Assembly (NCBI GenBank): GCA_028819255.1
Contig: JAPPMB010000064.1
Location: 107,569 to 171,568 of the forward strand
DNA: 64,000 nucleotides
DNA from: Bryobacterales bacterium
Lineage (GTDB): Bacteria > Acidobacteriota > Terriglobia > Bryobacterales > UBA6623
Direction of reading: 5' to 3'
The notes beneath the pieces were generated by a model that saw only the letters and a program-made list of their open reading frames with translations, made no database searches and was not told where the DNA came from. This document shows positions 29,964 through 40,899 of the stretch, piece after piece; the first letter of the stretch is position 1, and each line of letters opens with the position of its first letter. Both the position numbers and the translations under genes were made by a program.

Positions 29964-30122
29964 CGGACGCGCCGGCGCCGCGCGCGGCCTGAGAGCCCGA
30001 ATTGTGCCGTCCTCCGTCCTGATCCGTCTGCGACCGGCCGTCGTTGGTCAGCCCCGGGAGGCCTCGGGCGACTCTCGACCGCCATCCCGCGCGGAGATAG
30101 GAATGGGACACACTGATAGGCC

Positions 30123-32093
30123 ATGGACACATTGTTCTCGTCCGACGACCCATCGATCTACGACATTCGGACCGACGCGCCCGGACCGTCCGGCCAGCTT
30201 CCATTGACGCCCCGCATGCTCCGGACACTCCCGAGCGGGGACATTTTCGGCTGGACCCAGGACGCCGGCATGGGGTGGAATCCGGCCCACCTCGGCCGGG
30301 ACGAGTACCTCATCCTCAGCACGCAGGGCGGCATTCGCGCCGAGGACGGCTCGCCCATCGCGCTCGGGTACCACACGGGTCATTTCGAAGTGGGCCTCCT
30401 GATGCGCGAGGCGGCGGTCGAGCTGCGCGAGCGAGGCGCCATACCCTTTGCCGGGTTCTGCAGCGACCCGTGCGACGGGCGAACGCAGGGAACCCCCGGA
30501 ATGATGGACTCGCTTCCTTACCGCAACGACGCCGCGCAAGTCTTGCGACGCCTCATCAGGTCCCTGCCGACTCGGCGCGGCGTGATCGGCGTCGCGACCT
30601 GCGACAAGGGTCTGCCGGCCATGATGATGGCACTGGCGTCCATGCACGATCTGCCCTGCGTTCTAGTGCCGGGAGGCGTGACTCTGCCGCCCAGCGACGG
30701 GGAGGACGCGGGAAAGGTCCAGACGATCGGCGCGCGGTTCGCGCACGGCGAGCTCAGCCTGGATCAAGCCCGGGAATTCGGCTGTCGGGCTTGCGGGTCG
30801 CCGGGGGGGGGCTGCCAGTTCCTCGGTACGGCGGCAACGGCTCAGGTGGTCGCCGAGGCCTTGGGCCTCGCGCTTCCCCATTCCGCGCTGGCGCCATCCG
30901 GCCAGGCGGTCTGGAAGGATGCTGCCCGCAGATCAGCCGAGGCCGTGATGGCGCAGGCGAGGGCCGGCCTGACGGTTCGCGAGGTCGTGACCGCGGGGGC
31001 GCTTCGTAACGCCATGGTGGTCCACGCGGCCTTCGGCGGCTCGACCAACCTGCTTCTGCATCTCCCGGCAGTGGCCTACTGCGCGGGCCTCCGGCGCCCA
31101 TCCGTCGGCGACTGGGCCGACGTCAACTGCCAGGTCGTTCGACTGGTCGACGTGCTGCCGAACGGACCGGTCGGCCACCCTACGGTGCGGGTGTTCATGG
31201 CCGGAGGCGTGCCGGAGGTCATGCTGCACCTGAGAGGCCTGAACCTGCTCGACCTCGGCGCTCTTACCGCCACTGGCCTGCCGCTGGGGCGGATGCTCGA
31301 ACTGTGGGAGTCGAGCGAGCGGCGAAGGGTCTTCCGGAAGCGCCTCTCGGAGATCGACGGAGTGGGCCCGGGCGAAGTCATCTACGCGCCCGGCGCGGCG
31401 GAGCGCAGCGGCCTGACGAGCACGATCACGTTCTGCAGGGGGAATCTTGCCCCGGAAGGGTCGGTCGTCAAGAGCACGGCCATCGACCCATCCCTGATCG
31501 GCGCTGACGGCGTCTATCGCAAGCAGGGACCTGCCAGGGTCTTCACTCGGGAAGCCGATGCCATTCGGGCGATCAAGCGGGGCGATGTGCGTGCCGGCGA
31601 CATCATGGCGCTGATCTGCTGCGGTCCGCTGGGCTCGGGCATGGAGGAGATCTACCAGATCACGTCGGCCCTCAAGCACGTCTCCTACGGCAAGGAGGTC
31701 GCAGTGATCACCGACGCCCGGTTCTCGGGCGTTTCGACCGGGGCCTGCATTGGACATGTCGGTCCCGAAGCCCTTGCGGGCGGGCCCATCGGAAAGCTCG
31801 TGGACGGCGATGTCCTGCGGATCGAGATCGACTGCAGGCGGCTTCGGGGAGCAATCGATCTGGTGGGCCAGGGGGCCAAGGCTGTCGGCCCCGAGGAAGG
31901 CACGCGGGTGCTGGCCTCACGCAGCGTCCGAGAGGATCTCTCGCCCCATCCGGGCATCCCCGATGACACCCGCCTTTGGGCAGCGATGCAGGCCTGCAGC
32001 GGCGGAACCTGGAACGGTTGCGTCTACGACGTGGACAAGATCGTCGCGGCTCTTGCCCGGGGGCTCGCCGCGGGGTCTCCTACGGGCGGATGA
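30123..32093 (+). CDS. yjhG: IlvD/Edd-family dehydratase, YjhG/YagF-like (D-xylonate dehydratase type)
   Basis: 656 aa; [145 protein letters not shown]. Confidence 0.92.
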   Translation: MDTLFSSDDPSIYDIRTDAPGPSGQLPLTPRMLRTLPSGDIFGWTQDAGMGWNPAHLGRDEYLILSTQGGIRAEDGSPIALGYHTGHFEVGLLMREAAVELRERGAIPFAGFCSDPCDGRTQGTPGMMDSLPYRNDAAQVLRRLIRSLPTRRGVIGVATCDKGLPAMMMALASMHDLPCVLVPGGVTLPPSDGEDAGKVQTIGARFAHGELSLDQAREFGCRACGSPGGGCQFLGTAATAQVVAEALGLALPHSALAPSGQAVWKDAARRSAEAVMAQARAGLTVREVVTAGALRNAMVVHAAFGGSTNLLLHLPAVAYCAGLRRPSVGDWADVNCQVVRLVDVLPNGPVGHPTVRVFMAGGVPEVMLHLRGLNLLDLGALTATGLPLGRMLELWESSERRRVFRKRLSEIDGVGPGEVIYAPGAAERSGLTSTITFCRGNLAPEGSVVKSTAIDPSLIGADGVYRKQGPARVFTREADAIRAIKRGDVRAGDIMALICCGPLGSGMEEIYQITSALKHVSYGKEVAVITDARFSGVSTGACIGHVGPEALAGGPIGKLVDGDVLRIEIDCRRLRGAIDLVGQGAKAVGPEEGTRVLASRSVREDLSPHPGIPDDTRLWAAMQACSGGTWNGCVYDVDKIVAALARGLAAGSPTGG

Positions 32094-33438
32094 TCGAGCC
32101 GTCCCTTCGGCGGGTCGTCCCCCAGCTGTAGTCGAACGGCGTGTCGTAACGGGAGTCAAGGTCGTACTTGGCGGCCAGCTCCTCGTCGATCTCCATGCCC
32201 CATCCGGGAGACTCATTCGGAAAGAAGAACCCGTTCTCCAGTCGGGGACACCCCCGAAACACCTCGTGGACGGAGTCCGGCCAGGTTCGCGCTTCCTGGA
32301 TGCCGAAGTTGTAGCAGCTCACGTCCAGGGCGATGTTTGCGAGGTGACCGACCGGCGAGGTGTCCCCGGGGCCGTGCCATGCGGTGCGGACGCCGAACCA
32401 CTCACAGAGGGCTGCCAGCTTTCGGGCCGGCGTCAGTCCGCCGATCTGCGAGATGTGAACGCGGATGAAGTCAATCAGCCGTTCCGCGATGAGACCGATG
32501 AACTCGTGGGGCGAGTTGAAAAGCTCGCCCATGGCGATCGCAGTGGTCGTCTGGGACCGCATGTGCCGGAAATAGCCGATCTGCTCGGGTGAAACTGGAT
32601 CCTCAATGAAGAACGGCCGATACTCTTCGACCCGCTTCAGCAGCCACATCGCCTGGGGATTCGTGAGCCGCTCGTGGACATCGTGCAGCAGCTCGATCTC
32701 GTCGCCGAGCTTCCCGCGCATGTGCGCGAAGAGCTTCGGGACGCTGAGCAGGTACGGCGTCGGCTCATACATTCGCTCCGCATGATCACCGCCCGACGGA
32801 GCGCCGAGGAAGCCCGTCGGGTTGCCGCCACTGCTCCGGGCACCGTAGTTCGCGTTTCCGGGGAGGCCGACCTGAATGCGCACATGGCGCACACCCTCCT
32901 CAATGTACGCGCGCGCGGCGTCCTCCACCTCTTCCAGGCTGGACCCGGAGGCGTGCCGGTAGACATCGGCGCCGTTCCTGGCCTTCCCGCCGAGGAGCGC
33001 ATAGACCGGCATGTTGGCGCGCCTGCCCTTGATGTCCCACAGAGCCTGGTCGACACCGCTCATCGCGTTGTAGAGCACGGGTCCGTTGCGCCAGTACGAG
33101 CTGACGTACATCGTCTGCCAGATGTCCTCAATGTGGTCCGGGTTCTTGCCCTTGAGAAAGGGGCGCAGAAACTCGTCGACGGCCGTGACCACGGCCCTGG
33201 CCCGCTGCGTGAACGTTGCGCACCCGTATCCGTACAATCCTGGCTCGTTCGTCTCGACCTTGACGATGACCGTTCTCGGCAAGCCGGGAGGGGCCGTCAG
33301 GATCGACTTGACGTCGGTGATCTTGACATCCGGGAGACCGCGTCTCGCACGCTGTTCCTGGGCCGACGCGGACGGGAGGGCGAGCGCAGGCATGGCGCCG
33401 ACACCGGCGAGTCGCTTGAGGGCATTCCGACGTTTCAT
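32080..33438 (-). CDS. Enolase-superfamily (mandelate racemase/ManD-like) sugar-acid dehydratase with exported-type leader
   Basis: [27 protein letters not shown] leader; [91 protein letters not shown]-terminal signature. Confidence 0.88.
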   Translation of the reverse strand: MKRRNALKRLAGVGAMPALALPSASAQEQRARRGLPDVKITDVKSILTAPPGLPRTVIVKVETNEPGLYGYGCATFTQRARAVVTAVDEFLRPFLKGKNPDHIEDIWQTMYVSSYWRNGPVLYNAMSGVDQALWDIKGRRANMPVYALLGGKARNGADVYRHASGSSLEEVEDAARAYIEEGVRHVRIQVGLPGNANYGARSSGGNPTGFLGAPSGGDHAERMYEPTPYLLSVPKLFAHMRGKLGDEIELLHDVHERLTNPQAMWLLKRVEEYRPFFIEDPVSPEQIGYFRHMRSQTTTAIAMGELFNSPHEFIGLIAERLIDFIRVHISQIGGLTPARKLAALCEWFGVRTAWHGPGDTSPVGHLANIALDVSCYNFGIQEARTWPDSVHEVFRGCPRLENGFFFPNESPGWGMEIDEELAAKYDLDSRYDTPFDYSWGTTRRRDGSIIRP

Positions 33439-34160
33439 TGCGGAAGTATATACCATGGCTGGCGAATGACCGGGATTGATTCTTGTCCAGCCGACCACTG
33501 AGTAACCAAGGCAGCGAATCGCGAGTTGCAGCGAATCAGCGGGACAAATCGGACCCATGGTTCGGTTCATTCGGCAGTAATACGGTGTATGTCTGGGACA
33601 ATGAGGCGCGTATTCAAGAGTCTAACGGCTCTGAATCAGGAGCAACCACAGAAATGTCAGTTCGATAATTCGCAAGGTAATCATCACTCAATTATGTTCT
33701 GTTCCGTCAGAATCACATCCAATTCCGGAGGGTCAGGGGGAATTGCGGCATGCAGCGCCCGCGGAAGCGCTGCTCCGACCCACGACACTTGTCGGGCGAC
33801 ACCAGATCCGTAGTGGGTCGAGGCCGCCGGCCACAGGGGCTCCTGGCGTTCCCGCTGCGTCTCTTCGCGGGCGGGGCCAGGAGATTGGGGCGTGCAAGGT
33901 CTTCCGGTAAACCGGTCGCCGGTCGACTCGGCCCCATGGCGGTGACGTTTCCGACGCGGGCAGGGCATGGACTCCGGGAGCCCTGTGAACCTTCGGTCCC
34001 GAATCCGCGATCCGGCCCTGCGGGGCCGCGAGACCGGAGGCGGGAGGCTGATACGATCTTGGTGCCCGTGATGCTCGTCTCTCAGCGGGAAGTCATCGTC
34101 CGGCCGCCGCTGGAGTTCCTGCGCCAGCAGGAACTTGCCGCGGGACCGGTTTCGTTGGGA

Positions 34161-35588
34161 ATGGAAGAGACGTCGGAGGAGGAGGAAACTGTGCGAACGA
34201 CAAGGCTCAAGTCTCTTCGGGAGCTCATTCGAGGATGGTCACGACGAATCTGCAGACCGCTGGCGAGGGCCGGCGCGCTGGCCCTGCTTGCATTGGCCCC
34301 GACCGAGGCTCACGCGGCGGTCGACAGCGAAGCCCAGTTCATCCTCAACACTCTCGCTTTCCTGGTGTGGGGAGCTCTGGTGATGTGGATGGCGGCGGGA
34401 TTCACGATGCTCGAGGCAGGGTCTGTACGCACTAAGAACGCCTCAATGATCTGTCTGAAGAACATCGGCCTCTACTCCATCGCCGGGCTGACGTTCTACT
34501 TCATCGGCTACAACCTCATGTACGTCGGTGTCGGCGAAGGCGGACTCATCGGTGCGCTCAGGCTCCTCTACGGTACGTCCGCTGCCGAGGTCCAACTCCT
34601 CGGGGGCGACGCGGAAGCCGCTGCCGAGGTCATCGGCAACAGCCACGCCGTCATGTCGGACTGGTTCTTCCAGATGGTGTTCGTGGCTACCACGGCGTCG
34701 ATCGTATCCGGTGCGCTGGCCGAGCGGGTCAAGCTCTGGTCATTCTTCGTCTTCATCGCAGTCCTGACCGCTTTCATTTATCCGATAGTCGGTGCGTGGA
34801 CCTGGGGCGGCGGCTGGCTCAGCGCTATGGGATTCAAGGATTTTGCCGGATCGACAATCGTCCACTCCACAGGAGGCTGGGCGGCCCTCGCGGGTGCGCT
34901 GGTCGTGGGGCCGCGGAAGGGCAAGTTCCGTGATGACGGCTCAGTCAAGTTGACTCCTCCGTCCAACGTTCCGGCTGTCACGCTGGGCGTCTTCATCCTG
35001 TGGCTTGGATGGTTCGGGTTCAATGGCGGATCGCAACTGGCCCTGAGCGGGGCGGTTGACGCGGTTGCCGTCGCCAACATCTTCACGAACACGAATCTCG
35101 CGGCTGCGGCCGGTGTGGTCACGGCCATCCTGATTTCCCGGCCGATTCTGGGACGCATCGACCTCATGGCCGGGCTGAACGGAACACTCGGCGGTCTCGT
35201 TGCGATCACCGCAGCTCCGGATATCGTGAGCCACCTTTGGGCCGTTGTCATCGGAGCGATCGGCGGAGCGGTCTGCGTGTCGGCGATGAAGTTCCTGGAA
35301 TCGTTGAGAGTCGACGATGTCGTAGGCGCGGTACCCGCCCATCTGTTCTGCGGCGTGTGGGGGACGCTCGCCGTCTGCATTGCGGGCGGTGGCAGTTTCG
35401 GGGTCCAGCTGCTTGGGATCGTCGTTATCGGTGCGTTCGCATTCGGCACCTCGCTGCTGCTCTGGTATGTCCTCAAGTGGACGATGGGCGCTCGCGTGTC
35501 AGCGAATGTCGAGGCGCACGGCCAGGATGTGGGCGAACTGGGAATCGAGGCCTACCCCGAATTCGTTCTGCTGCCTGAAGAGGACTGA
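34161..35588 (+). CDS. amt: Ammonium transporter (Amt/MEP/Rh)
   Basis: DSEAQFILNTLAFLVWGALVMWMAAGFTMLEAGSVRTKNASMICLKNIGLYSIAGLTFYFIGYNLMY; VGAWTWGGGWLSAMGFKDFAGSTIVHSTGGWAALAGALVVGPRKGKF. Start uncertain (34161 ATG or 34192 GTG). Confidence 0.95.
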   Translation: MEETSEEEETVRTTRLKSLRELIRGWSRRICRPLARAGALALLALAPTEAHAAVDSEAQFILNTLAFLVWGALVMWMAAGFTMLEAGSVRTKNASMICLKNIGLYSIAGLTFYFIGYNLMYVGVGEGGLIGALRLLYGTSAAEVQLLGGDAEAAAEVIGNSHAVMSDWFFQMVFVATTASIVSGALAERVKLWSFFVFIAVLTAFIYPIVGAWTWGGGWLSAMGFKDFAGSTIVHSTGGWAALAGALVVGPRKGKFRDDGSVKLTPPSNVPAVTLGVFILWLGWFGFNGGSQLALSGAVDAVAVANIFTNTNLAAAAGVVTAILISRPILGRIDLMAGLNGTLGGLVAITAAPDIVSHLWAVVIGAIGGAVCVSAMKFLESLRVDDVVGAVPAHLFCGVWGTLAVCIAGGGSFGVQLLGIVVIGAFAFGTSLLLWYVLKWTMGARVSANVEAHGQDVGELGIEAYPEFVLLPEED

Positions 35589-35617
35589 CCGCAACTGCAC
35601 GGAAGCAAAGGAAGACT

Positions 35618-35642
35618 GCCCTCCGCAGCGTTCGCGGAGGGC
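35618..35642 (+). terminator. Terminator-like hairpin downstream of amt, no U-tract
   Basis: Perfect 9-bp stem GCCCTCCGC-agcgttc-GCGGAGGGC about 30 bp after the amt stop. Confidence 0.35.
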
Positions 35643-35901
35643 CGGCGGCGCCCGTGGTGCGCCTCAGACCGACCGGTCATATTTTGCCGCGACGCACCAC
35701 TGAGCATTGGCTCTGGGGCGACCCGCACACCTCGCGAACTGCGGACCACAGCCCTCAGTTCCGGTGTGGCGCCGGCATGCCTCGGGGGACTGAAGGCACC
35801 GCATGCAGACCGTCGCCGCGACGCTCTCGCGATGGGGCGACCGACCGGCAGGCAGCGGAGCGGCTTCCGCCGTCTACGATTGAGATTGGAGATCCTCGGG
35901 T

Positions 35902-36834
35902 TTGCGGGTGCTTGTCTCAGGTGGTGCGGGCTTCATCGGCTCTCACCTCTGCGACCGCCTGCTCGCCGATCGTCACGAAGTCGTTGCCCTCGACAACCTG
36001 AGCACTGGGCGGGCCGAGAATCTCCAGCATCTGCGGGGGTGTCGCTCATTTCGGCTCCTGATCCATGATGTTTGCGAACCATTCAAGGAATGCCGCGGGT
36101 TCGACGCCGTGTTCAGCCTGGCTTCGCCGGCAAGTCCCAAGGACTACCTCGACAGGCCCATCGAGACCCTCTTGGCGGGTTCGGTCGGCACACGGAACAT
36201 GCTGGAAGTCGCTCGCAAGGATGCTGCAGTCTTCGTGCAGGCGTCAACTTCGGAGTCCTACGGGGACCCGCTGGTGCATCCGCAGCCGGAGACGTACTGG
36301 GGCAATGTCAATCCAGTGGGTCCTCGGGCCGTCTATGACGAATCGAAGCGGTTCGCCGAGGCTCTGACCATGGCGTATCACGACCGATACGGACTCGAGA
36401 CACGGCTTGCTCGGCTCTTCAACACCTACGGCCCGCGCATGAAGGCGGACGACGGCCGAGTTCTTCCGGGCTTCCTGGTGCAGGCGTTGCGAGGTGAGCC
36501 GCTTACGGTTTTCGGGGACGGCTTGCAAACCCGGAGCTTCTGCTACGTCTCAGACACCATCGAGGGGCTGATGCGCCTTGCGGTCAGCTCCGAACCGTCG
36601 CCTGTCAACATCGGGAGTCCGCGGGAGGTGACCGTGCTTGAGCTTGCTCGCAAGGTGCAGAGGCTGGCGGAGACCGAATGCGGGATCCTCCGGCTGCCGC
36701 TGCCCCAGGACGACCCCCGGCGCAGGCAGCCGGACATCGGGAAGGCGAGACGCGTACTCGACTGGGAACCGCAGGTGTCGCTGGACGACGGGCTGCGGAA
36801 GGCCCTGGACTGGTTTCGAACCGCTCTCGGGTGA
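35902..36834 (+). CDS. NAD-dependent epimerase/dehydratase, UDP-glucuronate decarboxylase (UXS)-like
   Basis: [129 protein letters not shown] start. Confidence 0.92.
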   Translation: MRVLVSGGAGFIGSHLCDRLLADRHEVVALDNLSTGRAENLQHLRGCRSFRLLIHDVCEPFKECRGFDAVFSLASPASPKDYLDRPIETLLAGSVGTRNMLEVARKDAAVFVQASTSESYGDPLVHPQPETYWGNVNPVGPRAVYDESKRFAEALTMAYHDRYGLETRLARLFNTYGPRMKADDGRVLPGFLVQALRGEPLTVFGDGLQTRSFCYVSDTIEGLMRLAVSSEPSPVNIGSPREVTVLELARKVQRLAETECGILRLPLPQDDPRRRQPDIGKARRVLDWEPQVSLDDGLRKALDWFRTALG

Positions 36835-36878
36835 GAGGCGGTCCGGCTCCGCACTGCCTTTGCAAGAATGGAGTTTCA

Positions 36879-37586
36879 ATGTCTCCGAGGATGCCGTTGA
36901 GGTTCCTGCTGACAAATGACGACGGAATCGAGGCCCCCGGGCTTGCCGCGCTGGAGGCGGCTCTGCCGCCGGGGTCCCGCTCGATCGTGGTCGCACCGGG
37001 GCAGGAGCGGTCCGCTTGCAGCCATCAAGTCACCACTTCCAGGCCTATCCGGACCCAACGCATCGACGCGAGGCGCATAGAGGTCGATTCCTGGCCCGCG
37101 GATTGCGTCCGCCTCGCCGCTCACTCCATGCGCGATCGATTCGACTGGGTGCTTGCAGGCATCAATCACGGCGCAAACCTCGGCGCCGACGTCTACTATT
37201 CCGGAACCGTGGCCGCCGTTCGAGAAGCAGCCCTCCTGGGTCTTCCGGCGATTGCCGTGTCGCACTATCGTGATCGCGTCCTGAGCGAAGAGGACTGGCA
37301 GAGGGCTACCGGATGGGTGCGGGACATTCTCCCTAGCCTGCTTCGCAGGCCGCTGGCCCGGGGGGAGTTCTGGAATGTGAACCTGCCTAGCCTGCCCGCG
37401 GGTCCTGCGATGCCGCAGATCGTCGAATGCGATGTCGACACGAACGCTGTCGACCAGGCCTACGAAGCCAGCGACGGCAGTTTCCTCTATACGGGCGTGT
37501 ACGGCAAACGAGGTCGCCAGGCCGGCCGTGATGTGGACGTTTGCTTCAGCGGGAGGATCGCAGTCTCCACTCTGCGTCTACCCTGA
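36879..37586 (+). CDS. surE: 5'/3'-nucleotidase SurE
   Basis: MSPRMPLRFLLTNDDGIEAPGLAALEAAL, VVAPGQERSACSHQVT, VLAGINHGANLGADVYYSGTVAAVREAALLGLPAIAVS. Start placed at 36879. Confidence 0.95.
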   Translation: MSPRMPLRFLLTNDDGIEAPGLAALEAALPPGSRSIVVAPGQERSACSHQVTTSRPIRTQRIDARRIEVDSWPADCVRLAAHSMRDRFDWVLAGINHGANLGADVYYSGTVAAVREAALLGLPAIAVSHYRDRVLSEEDWQRATGWVRDILPSLLRRPLARGEFWNVNLPSLPAGPAMPQIVECDVDTNAVDQAYEASDGSFLYTGVYGKRGRQAGRDVDVCFSGRIAVSTLRLP

Positions 37587-38252
37587 CCTGAATTCCCACG
37601 CCCGTCAAGGATGTGCAGGAATCGACGGCTGGGTCACTGAATGACGCTCGGGTCGAACCCGGCCGGCGCAGTCCGGCATGCCGTGATCCCATCCCGCCGA
37701 GGACACCGATCGGTCTCCACCCGCTGCAATTCCCGGATCGAGGTGGTCTGTTCCTGGCACGCAGCACATCCCCAGTCAGGATCCGTCGCTCGCCGACGCG
37801 ACCTCAAGAGCTCCCGCGATCGTCATGCCGAGGCGGCGCCGGGCTGGCACGGCTTCACAGCTTGGCGCTTGCCTCCCATGCCTTCCTCACACGCGTCCAC
37901 AGTCCACCGGCACTTGATCCCCGTATCCCAGGGGCCACATGTTCTCACGACGAGCGTGGGAATTCAGGTCGGCTGCGCCCAGATCGCCCCTCACCCTCGG
38001 CACTTGCCACATTCCCGACCGTTCAATCCACCGCTTCAAGTACGGATGCGCGGAGGCGTCTCGGCTCGTCGCCAAAGATCTTGGTCCGAATCGCGTGCCG
38101 TGGCAGCCCGTGTCGCCACCCGTTCCGGCCCTCTTGGGGCGCGTCACTTGGAGTCGCGGCTGCGATGCGGCAGCGGGCACCGATCTGAATCCGGGCAACG
38201 CCCACTCGCGTGCGTGGTCTTCGTCAGGGTCTCCGGGCAGCGGCAGCCGGTG

Positions 38253-38870
38253 AGTCGACCCGTGTCCCCCGGCCCTCGGTCGCCAGGTAGAAGCGGCGGA
38301 CGACGACCGCTCTGAAGAAGTCGCGCCGGCCCGAATGCCAATGGATCTCCACATCGGCTGCCTCTTCAGTTCCGAGGCCGGCGTGGATTCGCAGGTCGTT
38401 TCCGGGAAGATAGCCGTCGCTTCCCCGCACCTCGAACTCGAAATAGCGGCAGGTGCCTCCTGCCTCCACGTACACCTTAGCGCCGATTCCGCCGCGGTTG
38501 CTCTCGACGCCCTGGGGACGGATCACGAGCCAGCTCCCGCCGTTTCCACCGTCGTTCCGGAGCACGGCCGGCCGATCGTTCTTGTTCACCACCACGATGT
38601 CAGCGTCGCCGTCATTGTCGTAGTCGCCGACCGTCAGCCCCATCGACCCTTCGGCCTCGCCGTGCTCGCTGACGACAGCCCCGGACACCCAGCTGACGTC
38701 CTCAAAGGTGCTGTCGCCCCTATTCTCGCGGTAGAAGTTGGCTCCGGCGTCGTTCCCAACATACAGATCCGGATCTCCGTCGCCATCGTAGTCACCGACC
38801 ACGCAGCCGCTGGAGCAGTTCGTGTCGCCCACCGCGCGGGCCGCGGAAAGCAGCGTGCCGTTCGAAGAGG
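38253..38870 (-). pseudogene. Truncated FG-GAP/VCBS + ASPIC/UnbV-domain protein remnant
   Basis: Within ORF 38224..39012: VGDTNCSSGCVVGDYDGDGDPDLYVGNDAGANFYRENRGDSTFEDV, LTVGDYDNDGDADIVVVNKNDRPAVLRNDGGNGGSWLVIRPQGVESNRGGIGAKVYVEAGG. Upstream residues do not look like the usual exported N-terminus. Confidence 0.65.
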
Positions 38871-39273
38871 ATCGCGTCTGCCTTCCGTCGCAGCATGGGG
38901 CCGGCTGCCGGACTTCGTGCTGGAGGTGCTGTTGCAGACGACGAGGGAACACGACCCGACTACGAAGAGAAGCCGGGAGTGGAGGACTCTCCGATTCGGA
39001 AGCGGGTCTCAAAGACCGAGCGACGTGAGCCTACCAGCTTGTCGGGGGAACGACCAGCTCATGCTGCCGGCGCACAGGGTGTGCAGCGAGGGTACGGAGC
39101 ACTAGGATTCGCCTGACAGAGCCTCTAGTGCTTCGGTCGGTGTGCCCGTGGCGTCCGGGATTCTCCCGGACCAAGCCGGATACGAATCCTCCTCGGAGCC
39201 CCGGGGAACGCAAAGTTCGCGAGGGACCGCCCGACCTTCATGAGACAATGCGAACTGAACCGCTTTGGCGCGC

Positions 39274-40023
39274 ATGCGTTTGGATCTGTTGCTTGTCAAG
39301 CGGGGCTTCGTTGAATCCAGACACCGAGCCCAGGCCATGGTAATGGCCGGCGAGGTCCTCGTCGATGGGCAGAAGGCAGAAAAGCCCGGCCGGCAGGTCC
39401 GCTCCGATGTCGCGATTCGCTTGGTTCGCCAGAAGCCCCGGTTCGTCAGCAGGGCAGGCTTCAAGCTGGAGGCTGCGCTCGAGCACTTTCGAATCGACGT
39501 CGAGGGGGCGGTTTGCCTCGACATCGGCGCCTCGACTGGCGGATTCACCGACTGCCTTCTGCAGCACGGAGCGGATCGGGTCCATGCGGTCGATGTCGGC
39601 GTCGGCCAGCTGCATTGGAGAATTCGGTGCGACCAGCGCGTCATCGTCCGGGAGAAGCTGAATGCTCGGAATCTCCTGTTTGACGATGTCGGTGAAATCG
39701 TCGATTTCGTGTGCTGTGACGTGAGTTTCATTTCGGTGACGAAGATCCTCCCGCGGATTCCCAAGGTCCTTCGCCCGGGTGGGCCGGCCGTAGTCCTGGC
39801 GAAGCCGCAGTTCGAGGTCGGGAAGGGAGAGGTCGGAAAGGGAGGCATCGTGCGAGACCCCGCACAGCATCGCAGGGTTGTCGAGACCGTGAGTGCCGCA
39901 ATGGCCGAGTGCGGTTTCGAGTCCGTTGGCTCGATCCGGAGCCCGATCCGGGGAGCATCCGGAAACCGGGAGTTTCTGGTCCACGGCAGGCACAGGCTGA
40001 GTCCGGAAGGCGAGGGGGCATAG
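39274..40023 (+). CDS. tlyA: TlyA-family rRNA 2'-O-methyltransferase (S4 domain + FtsJ-like)
   Basis: MRLDLLLVKRGFVESRHRAQAMVMAGEVLVDGQKAEKPGRQV; FVSRAGFKLEAALEHFRIDVEGAVCLDIGASTGGFTDCLLQHGADRVHAVDVGVGQL. Confidence 0.95.
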   Translation: MRLDLLLVKRGFVESRHRAQAMVMAGEVLVDGQKAEKPGRQVRSDVAIRLVRQKPRFVSRAGFKLEAALEHFRIDVEGAVCLDIGASTGGFTDCLLQHGADRVHAVDVGVGQLHWRIRCDQRVIVREKLNARNLLFDDVGEIVDFVCCDVSFISVTKILPRIPKVLRPGGPAVVLAKPQFEVGKGEVGKGGIVRDPAQHRRVVETVSAAMAECGFESVGSIRSPIRGASGNREFLVHGRHRLSPEGEGA

Positions 40024-40880
40024 TGCTCCGTCGAATTGGCGCCGTCAGCAAGCCGGACAGGCAGGACATTCCGGCCCTGTTGCGATACCTCCAGGGGTGG
40101 GCGGCGCGACACCGGATCGAGATCGCGGTGGACAACTCCTCGGCGGACTATCTCGGCAGGAGCGACGGCAAGTCCCGGGACCGGCTGCCGAAGGACTGCG
40201 ACCTGATCGTGGTGCTCGGCGGAGACGGCACGCTGCTTTCCGCGGCCCGCGCGGTGGGCGAGCGGCAGATCCCGCTGCTGGCGGTCAATCTCGGCGGTCT
40301 CGGGTTCATGATGACAACCGGCCCGGATGAGCTGCCGGCCGCACTGGAGAGCGTGGCGCATTCGGACTTTCGGCTCGACTCGAGGATGGTTCTCGAGGCG
40401 CGGCTCGTCCGGGACGGCGCCGAAATTGACCGCTTCTTCGCTCTCAACGATGTCGTAGTGGCGAATGGAGCGGTCGCGAGGCTTCTGCACCTGGCGGCCT
40501 ACGCCGACGGGGAATACGTCTGCGACTACAGGTCGGACGGCCTGATACTCTCGACCCCGACGGGCTCCACCGCCTATTCCCTGTCGGCCGGCGGCCCGGT
40601 CATGTCTCCGGACGTGGGCGCTCTTGTCCTGACGCCGATCTGCCCGCACACGCTGTCGAATCGGTCTGTCGTGCTCCCGTCCACTGCCAAGGTCGAGATC
40701 CGGGTCTCCGCCGGCGACAAGGACAACTACCTCAGCGTCGACGGCCAGGTCGGCCGCCACCTCAAGCCGGAGGACTCGATCCGCGCCTGGAAGGCGGCCC
40801 ATACCGTCGACATCGTCCAGACCAACACCATGTCCTACTTCGATGTTCTGCGGAGCAAGATGCGGTGGGGCGATCGGTAG
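40023..40880 (+). CDS. nadK: NAD kinase
   Basis: DLIVVLGGDGTLLSAARAV, LLAVNLGGLGFM, SDGLILSTPTGSTAYSLSAGGPVMSPDVGALVLTPICPHTLSNRSVVLP. GTG start overlaps the tlyA stop. Confidence 0.95.
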   Translation: MLRRIGAVSKPDRQDIPALLRYLQGWAARHRIEIAVDNSSADYLGRSDGKSRDRLPKDCDLIVVLGGDGTLLSAARAVGERQIPLLAVNLGGLGFMMTTGPDELPAALESVAHSDFRLDSRMVLEARLVRDGAEIDRFFALNDVVVANGAVARLLHLAAYADGEYVCDYRSDGLILSTPTGSTAYSLSAGGPVMSPDVGALVLTPICPHTLSNRSVVLPSTAKVEIRVSAGDKDNYLSVDGQVGRHLKPEDSIRAWKAAHTVDIVQTNTMSYFDVLRSKMRWGDR

Positions 40881-40899
40881 CCCGGGCGGCTCGACGTCG

